Assembly (NCBI GenBank): GCA_051008895.1 | Contig: JBPCXI010000275.1 | Coordinates: 1 to 29,828, forward strand | Source: SMWD01 sp051008895 | GTDB lineage: Bacteria > Pseudomonadota > Gammaproteobacteria > Steroidobacterales > GCA-2729495 | DNA length: 29,828 bases | Reading direction: 5' to 3' | Shown here: positions 1 through 7,734 of the stretch, piece after piece | Layout: each line of letters begins with the position of its first letter | Position numbering within the stretch: position 1 is the stretch's first letter | Program-made: the position numbers and the translations under genes | Notes under the pieces: model-generated | Told to the model about the DNA's origin: nothing | Seen by the model: the letters and a program-made list of their open reading frames with translations, nothing else | Database searches by the model: none

Positions 1-2
1 TG

Positions 3-335
3 CTCGTGCTCGCCGGCAACGAGGTGCTGCCGACCTGGCTGTTCTTTACCTACCTGCTGCACACGATGGGCGAGCTCGCGCTGAGCCCGGTCGGCCTGAG
101 CGCGACGACGAAACTTGCGCCGCGTCGGTTCGTCGGCCAGATGATGGGTGTCTGGTTCCTCGGCGCGTCGCTCGGCAATATCCTCGCCGGCTTGCTCGCC
201 GGCGAATTCAGCGGCGACGCGATCGGCGATTTCCCTGGCCTGTACCTGCAGATCGTTTTGACCTGCGCCGGGTTTGGCCTGCTGCTGTTGGCCTTTTCAC
301 GCCCCATTCGTCGCTTGATGGGGCCGGAAGAGTAA
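3..335 (+). CDS. POT-family (PTR2) proton-dependent peptide transporter, C-terminal part
   Basis: The reading frame is open from the left edge of the window and stops with TAA at 333-335, so only about the last 110 residues are present. They contain the motif HTMGELALSPVGLS followed by hydrophobic helices and the segment FVGQMMGVWFLGASLGN. This is typical of the last helices of the major-facilitator POT/PTR2 family, inner-membrane proton symporters of di- and tripeptides. The tail is short and basic (RPIRRLMGPEE), as expected for a cytoplasmic C-terminus. Substrate preference cannot be judged from this fragment. The family call is fairly secure; the gene name (dtp-type) is not. Confidence 0.8.
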   Translation, partial: LVLAGNEVLPTWLFFTYLLHTMGELALSPVGLSATTKLAPRRFVGQMMGVWFLGASLGNILAGLLAGEFSGDAIGDFPGLYLQIVLTCAGFGLLLLAFSRPIRRLMGPEE

Positions 336-398
336 GTTTTTCGGCGGGCTGGCATTTACAATGCGCCTGACGGCCAACGAGAACAAAGGAGAACAAAC

Positions 399-704
399 AT
401 GTCGGCTTACCTGATCGCGATCTGCGAAGTCACGAACCCGAACGATAACTTCAAGAAGTACGCGGCCGAATCGGCCAAGCTCATCGCCGCACATGGCGGC
501 AAGTATGCGATCCGTGGTCCTGCCGCCGCGCTCGTCAAGGGCGAGGCGCTCGCCGGCAAGGTCGTGATCATGACCGAGTGGGAATCGCTGGAGCAGCTCG
601 AGGGATTCCTGAACGACGACGCCTACGTCAACGACGTGATGCCGCTGCGCGAGGGCACCGGCAACTACGAGATCGCGACCTACGCGGCGGCGCCCGACAG
701 CTAG
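399..704 (+). CDS. DUF1330 domain protein
   Basis: This is a 101-residue protein with the compact alpha/beta pattern of the DUF1330 family, a member of the dimeric ferredoxin-like barrel group. Typical family signatures are the N-terminal strand YLIAICEVTNP, the segment HGGKYAIRGP, and VVIMTEWESLEQLEGF followed by a C-terminal segment with Y. A strong ribosome site (AAAGGAG) lies 8 bases before the ATG, inside a duplicated GAGAACAAA string. The function of the family is not established. The next gene, an NmrA-like protein, starts 12 bases after the stop on the same strand, so the two are probably co-transcribed. Confidence 0.85.
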   Translation: MSAYLIAICEVTNPNDNFKKYAAESAKLIAAHGGKYAIRGPAAALVKGEALAGKVVIMTEWESLEQLEGFLNDDAYVNDVMPLREGTGNYEIATYAAAPDS

Positions 705-716
705 CGGCGACGAACC

Positions 717-1670
717 TTGTCAAAACCGATTATTGTCATAGTCAACGGCACGGCAGACGAAGGCTACTGGGCCGCCTACTACCTGCTGAAGAGCGGACAC
801 TTCCGCGTGCGCGCGACGGTGCGAAGGCTCGACAGCGAACGCGCGGAGCGACTGCGGCTGCTGGAGTTTGACGGGGAGCGCTGCGAACTCGTCGTGGCCG
901 ACACCGAGAACGAAGCCGCGTTGCGCGCCGCATTCGACGGCGCCTACGGAATCTACGGCACGACCGTCTACAACATTTACGCGAAGAAATATCGCGCCGA
1001 CAACCCGGAAGAAATGGCGCAGGGACTGGCGCTGATCGCGGCGGCGAAAACGTGCGCTACGCTCGAGCACTTCGTCTGGCAGACGATGACGCGCTTCGAC
1101 CGGCCGCCCGAGGAACTCGGCCTCGAGGCGCCGATTCACTTCCGAACGAAATGGCAGCTCGAAGAGCAGGTAAAGGAAGCCGGTTTGCCGTGGACATTTC
1201 TGCGCCAGCCCGCGTATATGCGCCAGGTCGCGTTCGGCATGCAGTTCAGAAATCGCCTCGTCTATCCGTATCCGCACGACACGCGCCTCGTATACGTCGC
1301 CGAGGAAGACCTCGGTAAGTTCGTTGCAGCAATCTTTGCAGACCGCGACGCGCACCTGCACGGGGCGGTCAATGGCGCGACCGAAGTGCTGACCCCGGTC
1401 GAACTCGCCGCGCGCGCACACGCACTGAACCCGGACTTCAGCCCGAAGTATCGCAAGGCGACGTGGATCGAGAACGCGTTCTTCGACTACGTAATCGTCG
1501 GCCTCAAACCCGCGTTCCGTTACCCGTCGCAGATCAACCAGAACCTGATGAACGGCAACTGTTTCGGTATGACGCTCGCCGACAAGCAGGCCTGCGAGGA
1601 CCTGATTGCCCCGCTGAAGCTGAACACGCTCGAAGACTTCCTGCGCGAGCGTTTCGCGGCGCAGGACTGA
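717..1670 (+). CDS. NmrA-like NAD(P)-binding Rossmann-fold protein
   Basis: This 317-residue protein belongs to the atypical short-chain dehydrogenase / NmrA group. The N-terminus has a beta strand and a nucleotide loop (IVIVNGTADEGYWAAYYL), then RATVRR, where an arginine after strand 2 usually contacts NADP. Next come VVADTENEAALRAAFDG and a HFVWQTM segment where SDR enzymes carry catalytic residues; the classical YxxxK is not evident, as in NmrA regulators. The loop deviates from the usual GATGxxG. The start is a TTG at 717, the only start that gives a complete first strand; no strong ribosome site is visible. It ends one base before the stop of the convergent thioesterase. Substrate or role is unknown. 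Confidence 0.75.
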   Translation: MSKPIIVIVNGTADEGYWAAYYLLKSGHFRVRATVRRLDSERAERLRLLEFDGERCELVVADTENEAALRAAFDGAYGIYGTTVYNIYAKKYRADNPEEMAQGLALIAAAKTCATLEHFVWQTMTRFDRPPEELGLEAPIHFRTKWQLEEQVKEAGLPWTFLRQPAYMRQVAFGMQFRNRLVYPYPHDTRLVYVAEEDLGKFVAAIFADRDAHLHGAVNGATEVLTPVELAARAHALNPDFSPKYRKATWIENAFFDYVIVGLKPAFRYPSQINQNLMNGNCFGMTLADKQACEDLIAPLKLNTLEDFLRERFAAQD

Positions 1671-1671
1671 C

Positions 1672-2094
1672 TCAGAGCTTCGGCCCGGCGTCCGCGATCA
1701 TGAAGCTGGCCTCGGCGCCGGCGACCTCGGTACCGTCGTCCGCGCGCGTCAGGCTGCCGGTCAGCATCGCGAGCTTGCCCTTGCGCTTTACGAGTCGGCC
1801 TTCGAGGTTCAATGTCGTGCCGATCGACACCGGCTGTCGATAGCGGATCTCGCAGCGCGCCGTGTAGCCGCGCGCGCCCTGCAGGAATAGCCAGTTCGCC
1901 ATCACGTCGTCGAGCGCGCTGTACATGATTCCGCCGTGGAGCATCCGGTCCCAGCCGACGTGGTTCTCACCCGGCGTGAACGTCGCGCGGCACACGTCGC
2001 CGTCCATACTAAAAGCGATCCGCAGCCCCTGCGGATTCTCCGGGCCGCAGACAAAACAGTTGTTCGCGTCCGGCCGCTGTCGTTCGTCGCCCAC
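1672..2094 (-). CDS. PaaI-type hotdog-fold thioesterase
   Basis: This is a 140-residue single-domain hotdog protein. The N-terminal CFVCGPENPQGLRI segment and the helix-start HGGIMYSALDDVMAN are typical of the PaaI/4HBT acyl-CoA thioesterase group, where the HGG and the following acidic residue sit at the active site. The strand pattern TARCEIRYRQPVSIGTTLNLEGR and a final FMIAD fit the fold. The natural acyl-CoA substrate cannot be told from sequence. The gene is convergent with the NmrA-like gene (a single base between the stops) and divergent from the HIT gene, with an 85-base shared upstream region. Confidence 0.85.
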   Translation of the reverse strand: MGDERQRPDANNCFVCGPENPQGLRIAFSMDGDVCRATFTPGENHVGWDRMLHGGIMYSALDDVMANWLFLQGARGYTARCEIRYRQPVSIGTTLNLEGRLVKRKGKLAMLTGSLTRADDGTEVAGAEASFMIADAGPKL

Positions 2095-2179
2095 TGCACG
2101 CCCCCGGTTGTCATATGAAGCTGCTCAGGCCATCCTATCGCAACCACCGACGAAGCTCGACGCTGACGGGACGCCACCC

Positions 2180-2608
2180 ATGACCTACGACAACGACAAT
2201 ATCTTTGCCAAGATTCTGCGCGGCGAGCAGCCCGCGTTCACGGTATTCGAGAGCGATCACGCGCTCGCATTCCTCGATCTGATGCCGCAGTCCGACGGCC
2301 ACACACTGGTGTTGCCGAAGTCACCAGCCGTCGACCTCTTCGACCTGGATGCGAACGCGGCCCGCGAGCTGATTGTCGCCGTCCAGCACATCGCACGCGG
2401 CGTCAAGGCCGCGTTCCAGCCCGACGGCGTCCGGTTAATGCAGTTCAACGGCACAGCCGCGGGACAAAGCGTATTCCACATCCATATGCACATCGTGCCG
2501 TGTTACGACGGACAGTCGATGCGCGGCCACGGCCGCGACATTGCACCGGCGGAAACCATGGAGAAGCATGCGGCGATGATCCGCGCAGCACTCGCCGACA
2601 TCGACTGA
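2180..2608 (+). CDS. HIT family nucleotide hydrolase/transferase
   Basis: This is a 142-residue histidine-triad protein. It starts DNDNIFAKILRGEQPAF, the usual opening of HIT proteins, and carries the defining triad HIHMHIVP (His100, His102, His104), with His102 expected to form the nucleotidyl intermediate. Asn90 (QFNG) and the LVLPK segment are also family features. The likely activity is hydrolysis of a nucleotide phosphoramidate or dinucleoside polyphosphate, in the cytoplasm. The ATG at 2180 was preferred over longer frames because all HIT homologues begin near IFAKIL, and a GACGGG ribosome site lies before it. A membrane-protein gene follows 14 bases downstream. Confidence 0.93.
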   Translation: MTYDNDNIFAKILRGEQPAFTVFESDHALAFLDLMPQSDGHTLVLPKSPAVDLFDLDANAARELIVAVQHIARGVKAAFQPDGVRLMQFNGTAAGQSVFHIHMHIVPCYDGQSMRGHGRDIAPAETMEKHAAMIRAALADID

Positions 2609-2622
2609 GAGGCTAAGACAAC

Positions 2623-3093
2623 ATGCATCCGATCTATCGGCCCGATCAGGACCAGGTGCTGCTGAATGTCAGCATCCCTCGCTTTCTGTTGACGTTCCTC
2701 GCCGGCTACATCGTCGCCAGCCAGCTGAACTGGGGCATCGCAGAGTTCTTTTTGAACGACTGGGCCAGGCCTCGTCTCGACGGCTTCATGCGCGAGGGCA
2801 GTATGGCTGCCAGCGGCGCAAACATCTCGAAACTCACGTTCGGCTTCATGCTGCCGCTGTTCGTGATCGCGTTTCTGCAGGCGGCGATAATCAGGCCGGT
2901 TTCCTGGGCGGCGCGGGCGATACTGCTCGCCGTGCTGATCAGCATCGCCGCGTTCTACGGCACCTATACGTTCATCTCCGGCTGGGGCAACGTGAACTGG
3001 GCGCCGTTGATGGTCGTCGCCACCGCCGACATGATCTGCATGATCGTCGGCGCACTGATCATCGGCTTTCTGCAGCAGTGGCGCGCGCCGTAG
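2623..3093 (+). CDS. Unrecognised four-helix inner membrane protein
   Basis: I do not recognise this family. The 156-residue protein has about four membrane segments: residues about 18-35 (FLLTFLAGYIVASQL), 71-92 (LTFGFMLPLFVIAFLQAAI), 97-118 (ARAILLAVLISIAAFYGTY) and 127-150 (LMVVATADMICMIVGALII). The loop after the first helix is polar and contains a short motif SGANISK. There is no signal peptide cleavage motif and no recognisable catalytic residue. It follows the HIT gene by 14 bases on the same strand and converges with crcB 12 bases on. Start ATG 2623 has a weak GAGAGG ribosome site. Confidence 0.7.
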   Translation: MHPIYRPDQDQVLLNVSIPRFLLTFLAGYIVASQLNWGIAEFFLNDWARPRLDGFMREGSMAASGANISKLTFGFMLPLFVIAFLQAAIIRPVSWAARAILLAVLISIAAFYGTYTFISGWGNVNWAPLMVVATADMICMIVGALIIGFLQQWRAP

Positions 3094-3105
3094 CGCCGCG
3101 ATGAC

Positions 3106-3471
3106 TCAGAGGCTGCGCGCCGCGGCCAGCCCGACGAGCGCGGCACCGAAACCGAGCACGACCTGCAGCAGTATGTTGATCAACGCGCGCGCAAACTCCG
3201 CATCCTGTGCGAGTGACAGCGTTTCGTAAGCGAACGTCGAGAAGGTCGTAAAACCGCCGAGGATACCGACCAGCAGAAACAGCCGGGTGCCGGGCTCGAG
3301 CACCTGACGGTACTCGGCGAGGCCGCCGAGCAGCCCGATCAGCAGGCATCCCAGGACATTGACGACGAGCGTGCCGTACGGAAAATCACCGGTCGCCGCG
3401 AGCCGCTGGGTCCAGGTGCCGACGACGAAGCGCAGCACGGAACCTATGAAACCGCCCGTGCCGACGATCAT
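3106..3471 (-). CDS. crcB: Fluoride channel CrcB/Fluc
   Basis: This is a 121-residue membrane protein with four helices and the full CrcB/Fluc signature: an N-terminal GGFIGSVLRF, then YGTLVVNVLGCLLIGLLGG, and GGFTTFSTFAYE, the phenylalanine-box region lining the fluoride pore. CrcB dimers sit in the inner membrane and let fluoride leave the cell. ATG 3471 gives a normal N-terminus; a TTG at 3498 would add nine residues and is a real alternative because it lies only 4 bases after the stop of the upstream yibQ-type gene. I saw no fluoride riboswitch nearby. Its placement behind envelope genes looks like simple co-transcription. Confidence 0.92.
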   Translation of the reverse strand: MIVGTGGFIGSVLRFVVGTWTQRLAATGDFPYGTLVVNVLGCLLIGLLGGLAEYRQVLEPGTRLFLLVGILGGFTTFSTFAYETLSLAQDAEFARALINILLQVVLGFGAALVGLAAARSL

Positions 3472-3502
3472 GATCTGTGTCAGAAATGCGGTTTTCAAGA
3501 AC

Positions 3503-4324
3503 CTATCGTTCGAGCTTCGCCGTCGTGATCGACGGCAGCGCGCGCACGGAGATCGCGTTGGCGACCGACACCAGTTCGAAACCCTCGGCGCGCAGTGCGG
3601 GTAGCGCACGGTCGAGGAAATTGAGCGTTACGGTGTAGGGATGACCGATACCGACCGCGACGCCGCGCTCGCGCGCGAGTTTCTTCAGGCGCTCGAACTC
3701 CGCGCCGATCGCGGCCGTCGTCTGCGTGTTGTCGAGAAACACGTCGCGGCGAGTCGCGGGCAGCCCGTGCTCGCGCGCGAGTCGCAGCGCAACACTTGCG
3801 TCGCTCGTAAAGCTGTCGACGAAAAACAGGTTGCCTCGGCTGCGCAATTCATCCATGAGCCACGTCATGTGCCCGGGATGCTGCGTCAGCAGACTACCCT
3901 GATGGCTATTGACGCCGACGACGTGCGGAACGGCCGCGAAGTCGAGCGCAAGGATGCGCGCGAGCTGGGATCGAGTCGTGTCGATCTGAATCGTGCCCGC
4001 CTGCGTGGGCGCGAACAGTTCGACCGGCTGCAGCGGCAGATGCAACATGACTTCCTTGCCGGCCTGGTGCGCCCGCCGTGCGATTCGCGCTGCGTGGGGC
4101 GTGTGCGGCAGGATCGCCATAGCGACCGGGCCGTCGAGCTGCGTCGCCCGCTCCCCGTTTTTCAGCCGGTTGCCGAGATCGTCGATGATGATCGCAATGC
4201 GGGGCAGCGCGTCGGCCACCGGTCGCTTGGCAACGGTCGCGGTGACGGCATCGCCCCGCGCCCCGGCGCTAAGCAACAACATGACGACAACGCAGAACCG
4301 GCTTGCGCCGGATCGGCCGTTCAT
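3503..4324 (-). CDS. yibQ: Divergent polysaccharide deacetylase family protein (DUF610, YibQ-like)
   Basis: This is a 273-residue exported protein. Residues 9-24 form a short hydrophobic signal segment ending AGARGDA. The mature part begins with strand PRIAIIIDDLG (Asp48, Asp49), followed by AMAILPHTPHA and EVMLHLPLQP, then GVNSHQGS and a late GIGHPY. These histidines and aspartates are the conserved set of the divergent polysaccharide deacetylase family (DUF610, E. coli YibQ). The family resembles NodB-type deacetylases, but its activity is not firmly known. It lies 21 bases after ctpA, and envC-ctpA-yibQ is a common gammaproteobacterial order, which suggests a role in cell-wall turnover in the periplasm. 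Confidence 0.88.
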   Translation of the reverse strand: MNGRSGASRFCVVVMLLLSAGARGDAVTATVAKRPVADALPRIAIIIDDLGNRLKNGERATQLDGPVAMAILPHTPHAARIARRAHQAGKEVMLHLPLQPVELFAPTQAGTIQIDTTRSQLARILALDFAAVPHVVGVNSHQGSLLTQHPGHMTWLMDELRSRGNLFFVDSFTSDASVALRLAREHGLPATRRDVFLDNTQTTAAIGAEFERLKKLARERGVAVGIGHPYTVTLNFLDRALPALRAEGFELVSVANAISVRALPSITTAKLER

Positions 4325-4345
4325 CTGGCGTACGGTTGCGTGAGT

Positions 4346-5590
4346 CTAGTCAATCCTGCTCTGGAGAATGCGGCCGCCCTTCAGGACATACAGCGCCTGG
4401 CGCAGCTGCTTGTCGGTCTGCAGCAACGCGTCGCCGGCGTCCGTGCGGTGCTCCGATGCGCCCGCGAGCACATCCTCCATGCCCCCCTCGTCGAAAACGA
4501 TGTCCGGCGTGATGCCTTGTCCCTGAATCGAGTCGCCCGACGGCGTGAAATAGCGCGACGTCGTCAGCTTGATCGCGCGTCCGTTCGACAGCGGCATGAC
4601 CGTTTGCACGGAGCCTTTGCCAAACGTCACATTGCCAACGATCGTCGCCCGGTCGTTGTCCTGCAGAGCGCCGGCAACGATTTCCGACGCTGACGCCGAA
4701 CCGCGGTTGACCATCACGACGAGCAAGAGTCCGTCGAGCATGTCACCCTCGCGCGCCTCGTGCCGGAACGTTGCGTCGTGGCCGCGACCGTTCGCGGTGA
4801 CGATAACGCCGCCGTCGAGGAATGCGTCGGACACTTCGACGGCCGCGTCGAGTACCCCGCCCGGATTGTTGCGCAGATCCAGAATCAGGCCCTGCAACTC
4901 GCCCGCCGAACTGGCGCGCACGTCGGCGATGGCCTTGCGCAGATCCCGGTGCGTCGTTTCGCTGAAATGGGTGATGCGAATGTAGCCAAACGACGAGTCG
5001 AGCATTTCCGAACGCACGCTGCTCACCTGCACGTGACTGCGGACGAGACTGAAATCGAGAGGGTCCGCCTCGCTTTCGCGCGCGATCGTGATGTTGACCG
5101 GCGTGCCCGGCTTGCCGCGCATACGCCCGACGGTGTCGTTGACGTTGTGCTCGTCGACGACGATTCCGTCGATACTGACGATGACATCGCCGGATTCAAG
5201 GCCGGCGCGTGCCGCGGGCGTACCTTCGATCGGCGATACGACCGTGACCTTGCCGCTTTCCATGTTCACTTCGAGGCCGACGCCCGAGTAATTGCCGGTC
5301 GTACTGATCCGGATCTCCTCGTACTCGTCGGAATCGAGAAACTGCGAATGCGGATCGAGGTTCGTCACCATGCCACGCACCGCGCTCTCGATCAGCGCGC
5401 GGTCCTCGACGGGCTCGACGTATTCCTGCTTGACGCGCTCGAGGACCTCGGCCAGCAGCCGTGCCTCTTCCCATGGCAGTGATTCCTCGACCGGGTCGCG
5501 CTCGGCCAGCACACCGCTGGCCAGCGATAGCGCGATGCCGACGACGATGCCGACGGTCAGGGTAAGGAAATGCCGGGACGGGCGAGACAT
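4346..5590 (-). CDS. ctpA: Carboxyl-terminal processing protease, S41 family
   Basis: This is a 414-residue protein. Residues 8-29 form a signal or anchor segment, followed by the tail-protease N-domain (ARLLAEVLERVKQEYVEPV), a PDZ domain at about 98-190 (GVGLEVNMESGKVTVVSP, GDVIVSIDG) and the S41 catalytic core. The motif RGSASASEIVAG holds the nucleophile Ser300, and Lys325 in TFGKGSVQT is its general base; the 25-residue spacing is the one expected. It probably cleaves periplasmic or lipoprotein substrates near their C-termini and, given its place between envC and the yibQ-type gene, may act on cell-wall hydrolases; that last step is inference. A GGAG ribosome site lies just before the ATG. 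Confidence 0.95.
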   Translation of the reverse strand: MSRPSRHFLTLTVGIVVGIALSLASGVLAERDPVEESLPWEEARLLAEVLERVKQEYVEPVEDRALIESAVRGMVTNLDPHSQFLDSDEYEEIRISTTGNYSGVGLEVNMESGKVTVVSPIEGTPAARAGLESGDVIVSIDGIVVDEHNVNDTVGRMRGKPGTPVNITIARESEADPLDFSLVRSHVQVSSVRSEMLDSSFGYIRITHFSETTHRDLRKAIADVRASSAGELQGLILDLRNNPGGVLDAAVEVSDAFLDGGVIVTANGRGHDATFRHEAREGDMLDGLLLVVMVNRGSASASEIVAGALQDNDRATIVGNVTFGKGSVQTVMPLSNGRAIKLTTSRYFTPSGDSIQGQGITPDIVFDEGGMEDVLAGASEHRTDAGDALLQTDKQLRQALYVLKGGRILQSRID

Positions 5591-5725
5591 TCAGACTCCG
5601 TCGGAACACAGTTTTCGAGTTTCGACGATAGCACAGTGGGCAGCAACGCTGAAACGAGCGGGAAACACAAGCAAATACTCCCACTTCCGGGACTTAACCG
5701 GCCGCCGCCGGGCCTGCGTGCCGCT

Positions 5726-6886
5726 TCAGCGCGTGAGCCAGCTCGCCGGGTTCTGCGGGCTTCCGTTCTTGCGGATCTCGAAGTAAAGGCCGGTCATCGC
5801 CTGCCCGCCGCTGTCGCCGACGTGCGCGATTACCGTGCCGGGGTCGACCCATTCGCCGACTTCGGTCACGAGATCCTGATTGTGACCGTACAGGCTCAGG
5901 TAGCCATCTCCGTGCTCCAGTATGACCAGCAGGCCCATGCCCGGCAGCCAGTCGGAAAATACGACCCGGCCGTAGTGCACGGCGCGGACCTCTTCGCCGG
6001 CCGCAGCGCCGACCAGGATGCCGTCCCACCGCAGGCGACCGTCCGCGCGTGACGCGCCAAACTTGCGCACGACCCTGCCGGTCGCCGGCTGCTCCATCTT
6101 GCCCTTGCGCTCACCGAACGGCTCTGCGCCGGCGATCGGCAGCTCGGCGAGTATGCGCGTCAGCTCCGCGACCAGCGTTTCCAGCTCCTCGGCCTGGCCG
6201 CGCAGCCTTTCGGCGCGTTCGCTGCGGGTCGAAATCTTCGCGTTGATGTCCGCCACCGCTACCTTGCGCTGCGCCCGGACTTCGGCCAGCTCGGCGAGGC
6301 GCGCCTGTTCCCTGCCCTGCGCATCCTCGAGTTTCGCGTTCTCGGCATCCAGCGCCAGCTGGGTTGCGTCGAGCTTGGCGAGATCCGCGCGCACGAGATC
6401 AATAAGCTCCGTGCGTTGCCTGGCGATATAGCTGTGATAGACCAGCTGCCGGCCAATCTCCGCCGGATCCCGCTGGCTCAATGCCGCGCGCAGCCAGTCG
6501 TCGCGCCCGGAGACGAACGCGGCACGCAGCTGCTGCTCGAGCTCGACGACGTGCCGGGACAGGTCCGCGCGAACCGCATCCGCTTCCTTCTGCAACTCGC
6601 CGAGACGCTCGCGCGTCCCGGCCAATGCCGTCGTGATTTCCCCGAGCTTGCGCCGCAACCCGGCCTCGTTCCGCTCGGCCTCGCGCAGTTGCTTCTCGGC
6701 CGCGCCACGAGCGGCCGTCTGCTCGCGAATCTGCTCCTCGACGTCTGCGATCTGCGTGCGAATCTCGGACAGCTGCTGTTCGGCCTCGGCCGCATCGTCG
6801 ATGACCGCATCGTCCGGCCGGGCCGACGCCGGCCACACGGCGGCCAGCACAGCAACGGTCATCAGCATCGCGGCGGCGGATTTCAT
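5726..6886 (-). CDS. envC: Murein hydrolase activator EnvC
   Basis: The 386-residue protein opens with a signal peptide (residues 1-23, MLMTVAVLAAVWPASA), then a long coiled coil at about 30-255 rich in Glu/Arg/Ala/Leu heptads, and a C-terminal LytM (M23) domain at about 275-386. The domain keeps the fold motifs (VILEHGDGYLSLYGHN, GDSGGQAMTGLYFEIRKNG) but lacks zinc ligands: LRWDG replaces the HxGxD type motif and LYFE replaces HLHFE. That is expected of EnvC, which activates AmiA/AmiB amidases at the septum and does not cut murein itself. ATG 6886 was chosen over an upstream start because the signal peptide begins there. Confidence 0.94.
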   Translation of the reverse strand: MKSAAAMLMTVAVLAAVWPASARPDDAVIDDAAEAEQQLSEIRTQIADVEEQIREQTAARGAAEKQLREAERNEAGLRRKLGEITTALAGTRERLGELQKEADAVRADLSRHVVELEQQLRAAFVSGRDDWLRAALSQRDPAEIGRQLVYHSYIARQRTELIDLVRADLAKLDATQLALDAENAKLEDAQGREQARLAELAEVRAQRKVAVADINAKISTRSERAERLRGQAEELETLVAELTRILAELPIAGAEPFGERKGKMEQPATGRVVRKFGASRADGRLRWDGILVGAAAGEEVRAVHYGRVVFSDWLPGMGLLVILEHGDGYLSLYGHNQDLVTEVGEWVDPGTVIAHVGDSGGQAMTGLYFEIRKNGSPQNPASWLTR

Positions 6887-6947
6887 GTCGCGCGAGTTTA
6901 GGCCATCGATACCCGGCTTGCGACTCCGGCGGCGGCGGCGCTGTGGG

Positions 6948-6953
6948 TATAAT
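6948..6953 (+). promoter_or_regulatory. Candidate -10 box upstream of yibN
   Basis: A perfect TATAAT lies in the 115-base gap between divergent envC and yibN, about 50 bases before the yibN start. No good -35 is found at the normal spacing (only TTGCGA, 24 bases upstream), so it may be weak or activator-dependent. A second, weaker TATACT sits at 6986-6991. Confidence 0.35.
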
Positions 6954-7001
6954 GCGCGGCCGGGCCTCCGGGCGATCGGCACGTTTATACTGGCGGACGA
7001 C

Positions 7002-7430
7002 ATGGATCAATTACTGGAATTCGTAACCAACAACACGCTGCTGGCAGCAGGCACAGTGGCTATGGCGCTGGCGGTGATATTCAACGAGTTGCGCATCAAG
7101 GCGGACGGCCTCAGCGCGGTAACGTCGACGCAGGCCGTTCGACTCATCAACGGCGGCGCGAAAGTCGTCGACGTGCGCGACAAGGAACACTTCACGAAGG
7201 GACATATCGTCGACGCATTGCATATCCCGGCCGCCGATTTCTCGGGCGAGCTGCCGGCGAAGCTGAAGAACGCCAAATCCGTCGTGCTCGTCTGCGATAC
7301 CGGCGGCAAGAGCGGACAGATCGTCAACACGCTCCGAAAGACCGGGATCGAATCCGCGTTCAGCCTGCAGGGTGGACTCGGCGCGTGGGAACGGGACAAC
7401 CTGCCGGTCGTAGCGGACGGGAATGGCTAA
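7002..7430 (+). CDS. yibN: Membrane-anchored rhodanese-like protein YibN
   Basis: This is a 142-residue protein with one N-terminal membrane helix (about residues 7-27) followed by a single rhodanese domain: VVDVRDKEHFTKGHIVDALHIP, then the active loop VLVCDTGGKSGQ with Cys98 as the sulfur carrier candidate. It ends GGLGAWERDNLPV, typical for the family. E. coli YibN has the same layout and the same neighbours (grxC, secB, gpsA). The exact role is not settled; involvement in membrane protein biogenesis or sulfur handling is possible. The stop overlaps the start of grxC by 8 bases, so the genes are translationally coupled. Confidence 0.92.
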   Translation: MDQLLEFVTNNTLLAAGTVAMALAVIFNELRIKADGLSAVTSTQAVRLINGGAKVVDVRDKEHFTKGHIVDALHIPAADFSGELPAKLKNAKSVVLVCDTGGKSGQIVNTLRKTGIESAFSLQGGLGAWERDNLPVVADGNG

Positions 7431-7707
7431 CGACGACAAGCTCACGCGACCCGAGGTCATGATGTATACGCAGGCGCTCTGCGGATATTGCAGCGCGGCC
7501 CGAAAACTGCTGAAGTCGAAGGGCGTTGATTTCGAAGAGGTCGACGTAACGTTGAGTGCCAAACGACGGCGCGAAATGATCGACCGCAGCGGTCGCCACA
7601 CGGTGCCGCAGATTTTCGCCGGCGAGCGACACCTCGGCGGCTACGACGACATTGCCGAGCTCGACCGGCAGGATCGCCTCGACAAACTACTGGGCCTGGA
7701 CGCCTGA
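7423..7707 (+). CDS. grxC: Glutaredoxin 3
   Basis: This is a 94-residue thioredoxin-fold protein with a dithiol active site C20-G-Y-C23 after strand EVMMYTQAL, the cis-proline segment HTVPQIF and the glutathione-binding HLGGYDD. Class I dithiol glutaredoxins reduce protein disulfides and glutathionylated proteins in the cytoplasm using glutathione. The CPYC common in GrxC is CGYC here, a frequent variant. It overlaps yibN and precedes secB by 27 bases, matching the yibN-grxC-secB-gpsA order of E. coli. Confidence 0.95.
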   Translation: MANDDKLTRPEVMMYTQALCGYCSAARKLLKSKGVDFEEVDVTLSAKRRREMIDRSGRHTVPQIFAGERHLGGYDDIAELDRQDRLDKLLGLDA

Positions 7708-7734
7708 CGGCGCCGCGGCCGGGAACCTCACAGC

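Noticed and set aside
720..1421. Long minus-strand frame opposite the NmrA-like gene (similar shadows at 3641-4693 plus and 15985-17277 minus)
   Set aside because: They lie fully opposite genes with clear family motifs; their translations are Arg-rich and motif-free, as expected from antisense frames in GC-rich DNA.
3472..3502. Fluoride riboswitch before crcB
   Set aside because: The gap to the upstream gene is about 30 bases, too short for the pseudoknotted aptamer, and no matching core was seen.
5030..5035. CACGTG in ctpA as a further parS site
   Set aside because: Only the 6-base core matches; the flanking arms are not palindromic.
5726..6100. EnvC LytM domain lacking zinc ligands, as a sign of gene decay
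   Set aside because: Loss of the metal ligands is normal for EnvC, which activates amidases and is not an enzyme; the frame is intact.
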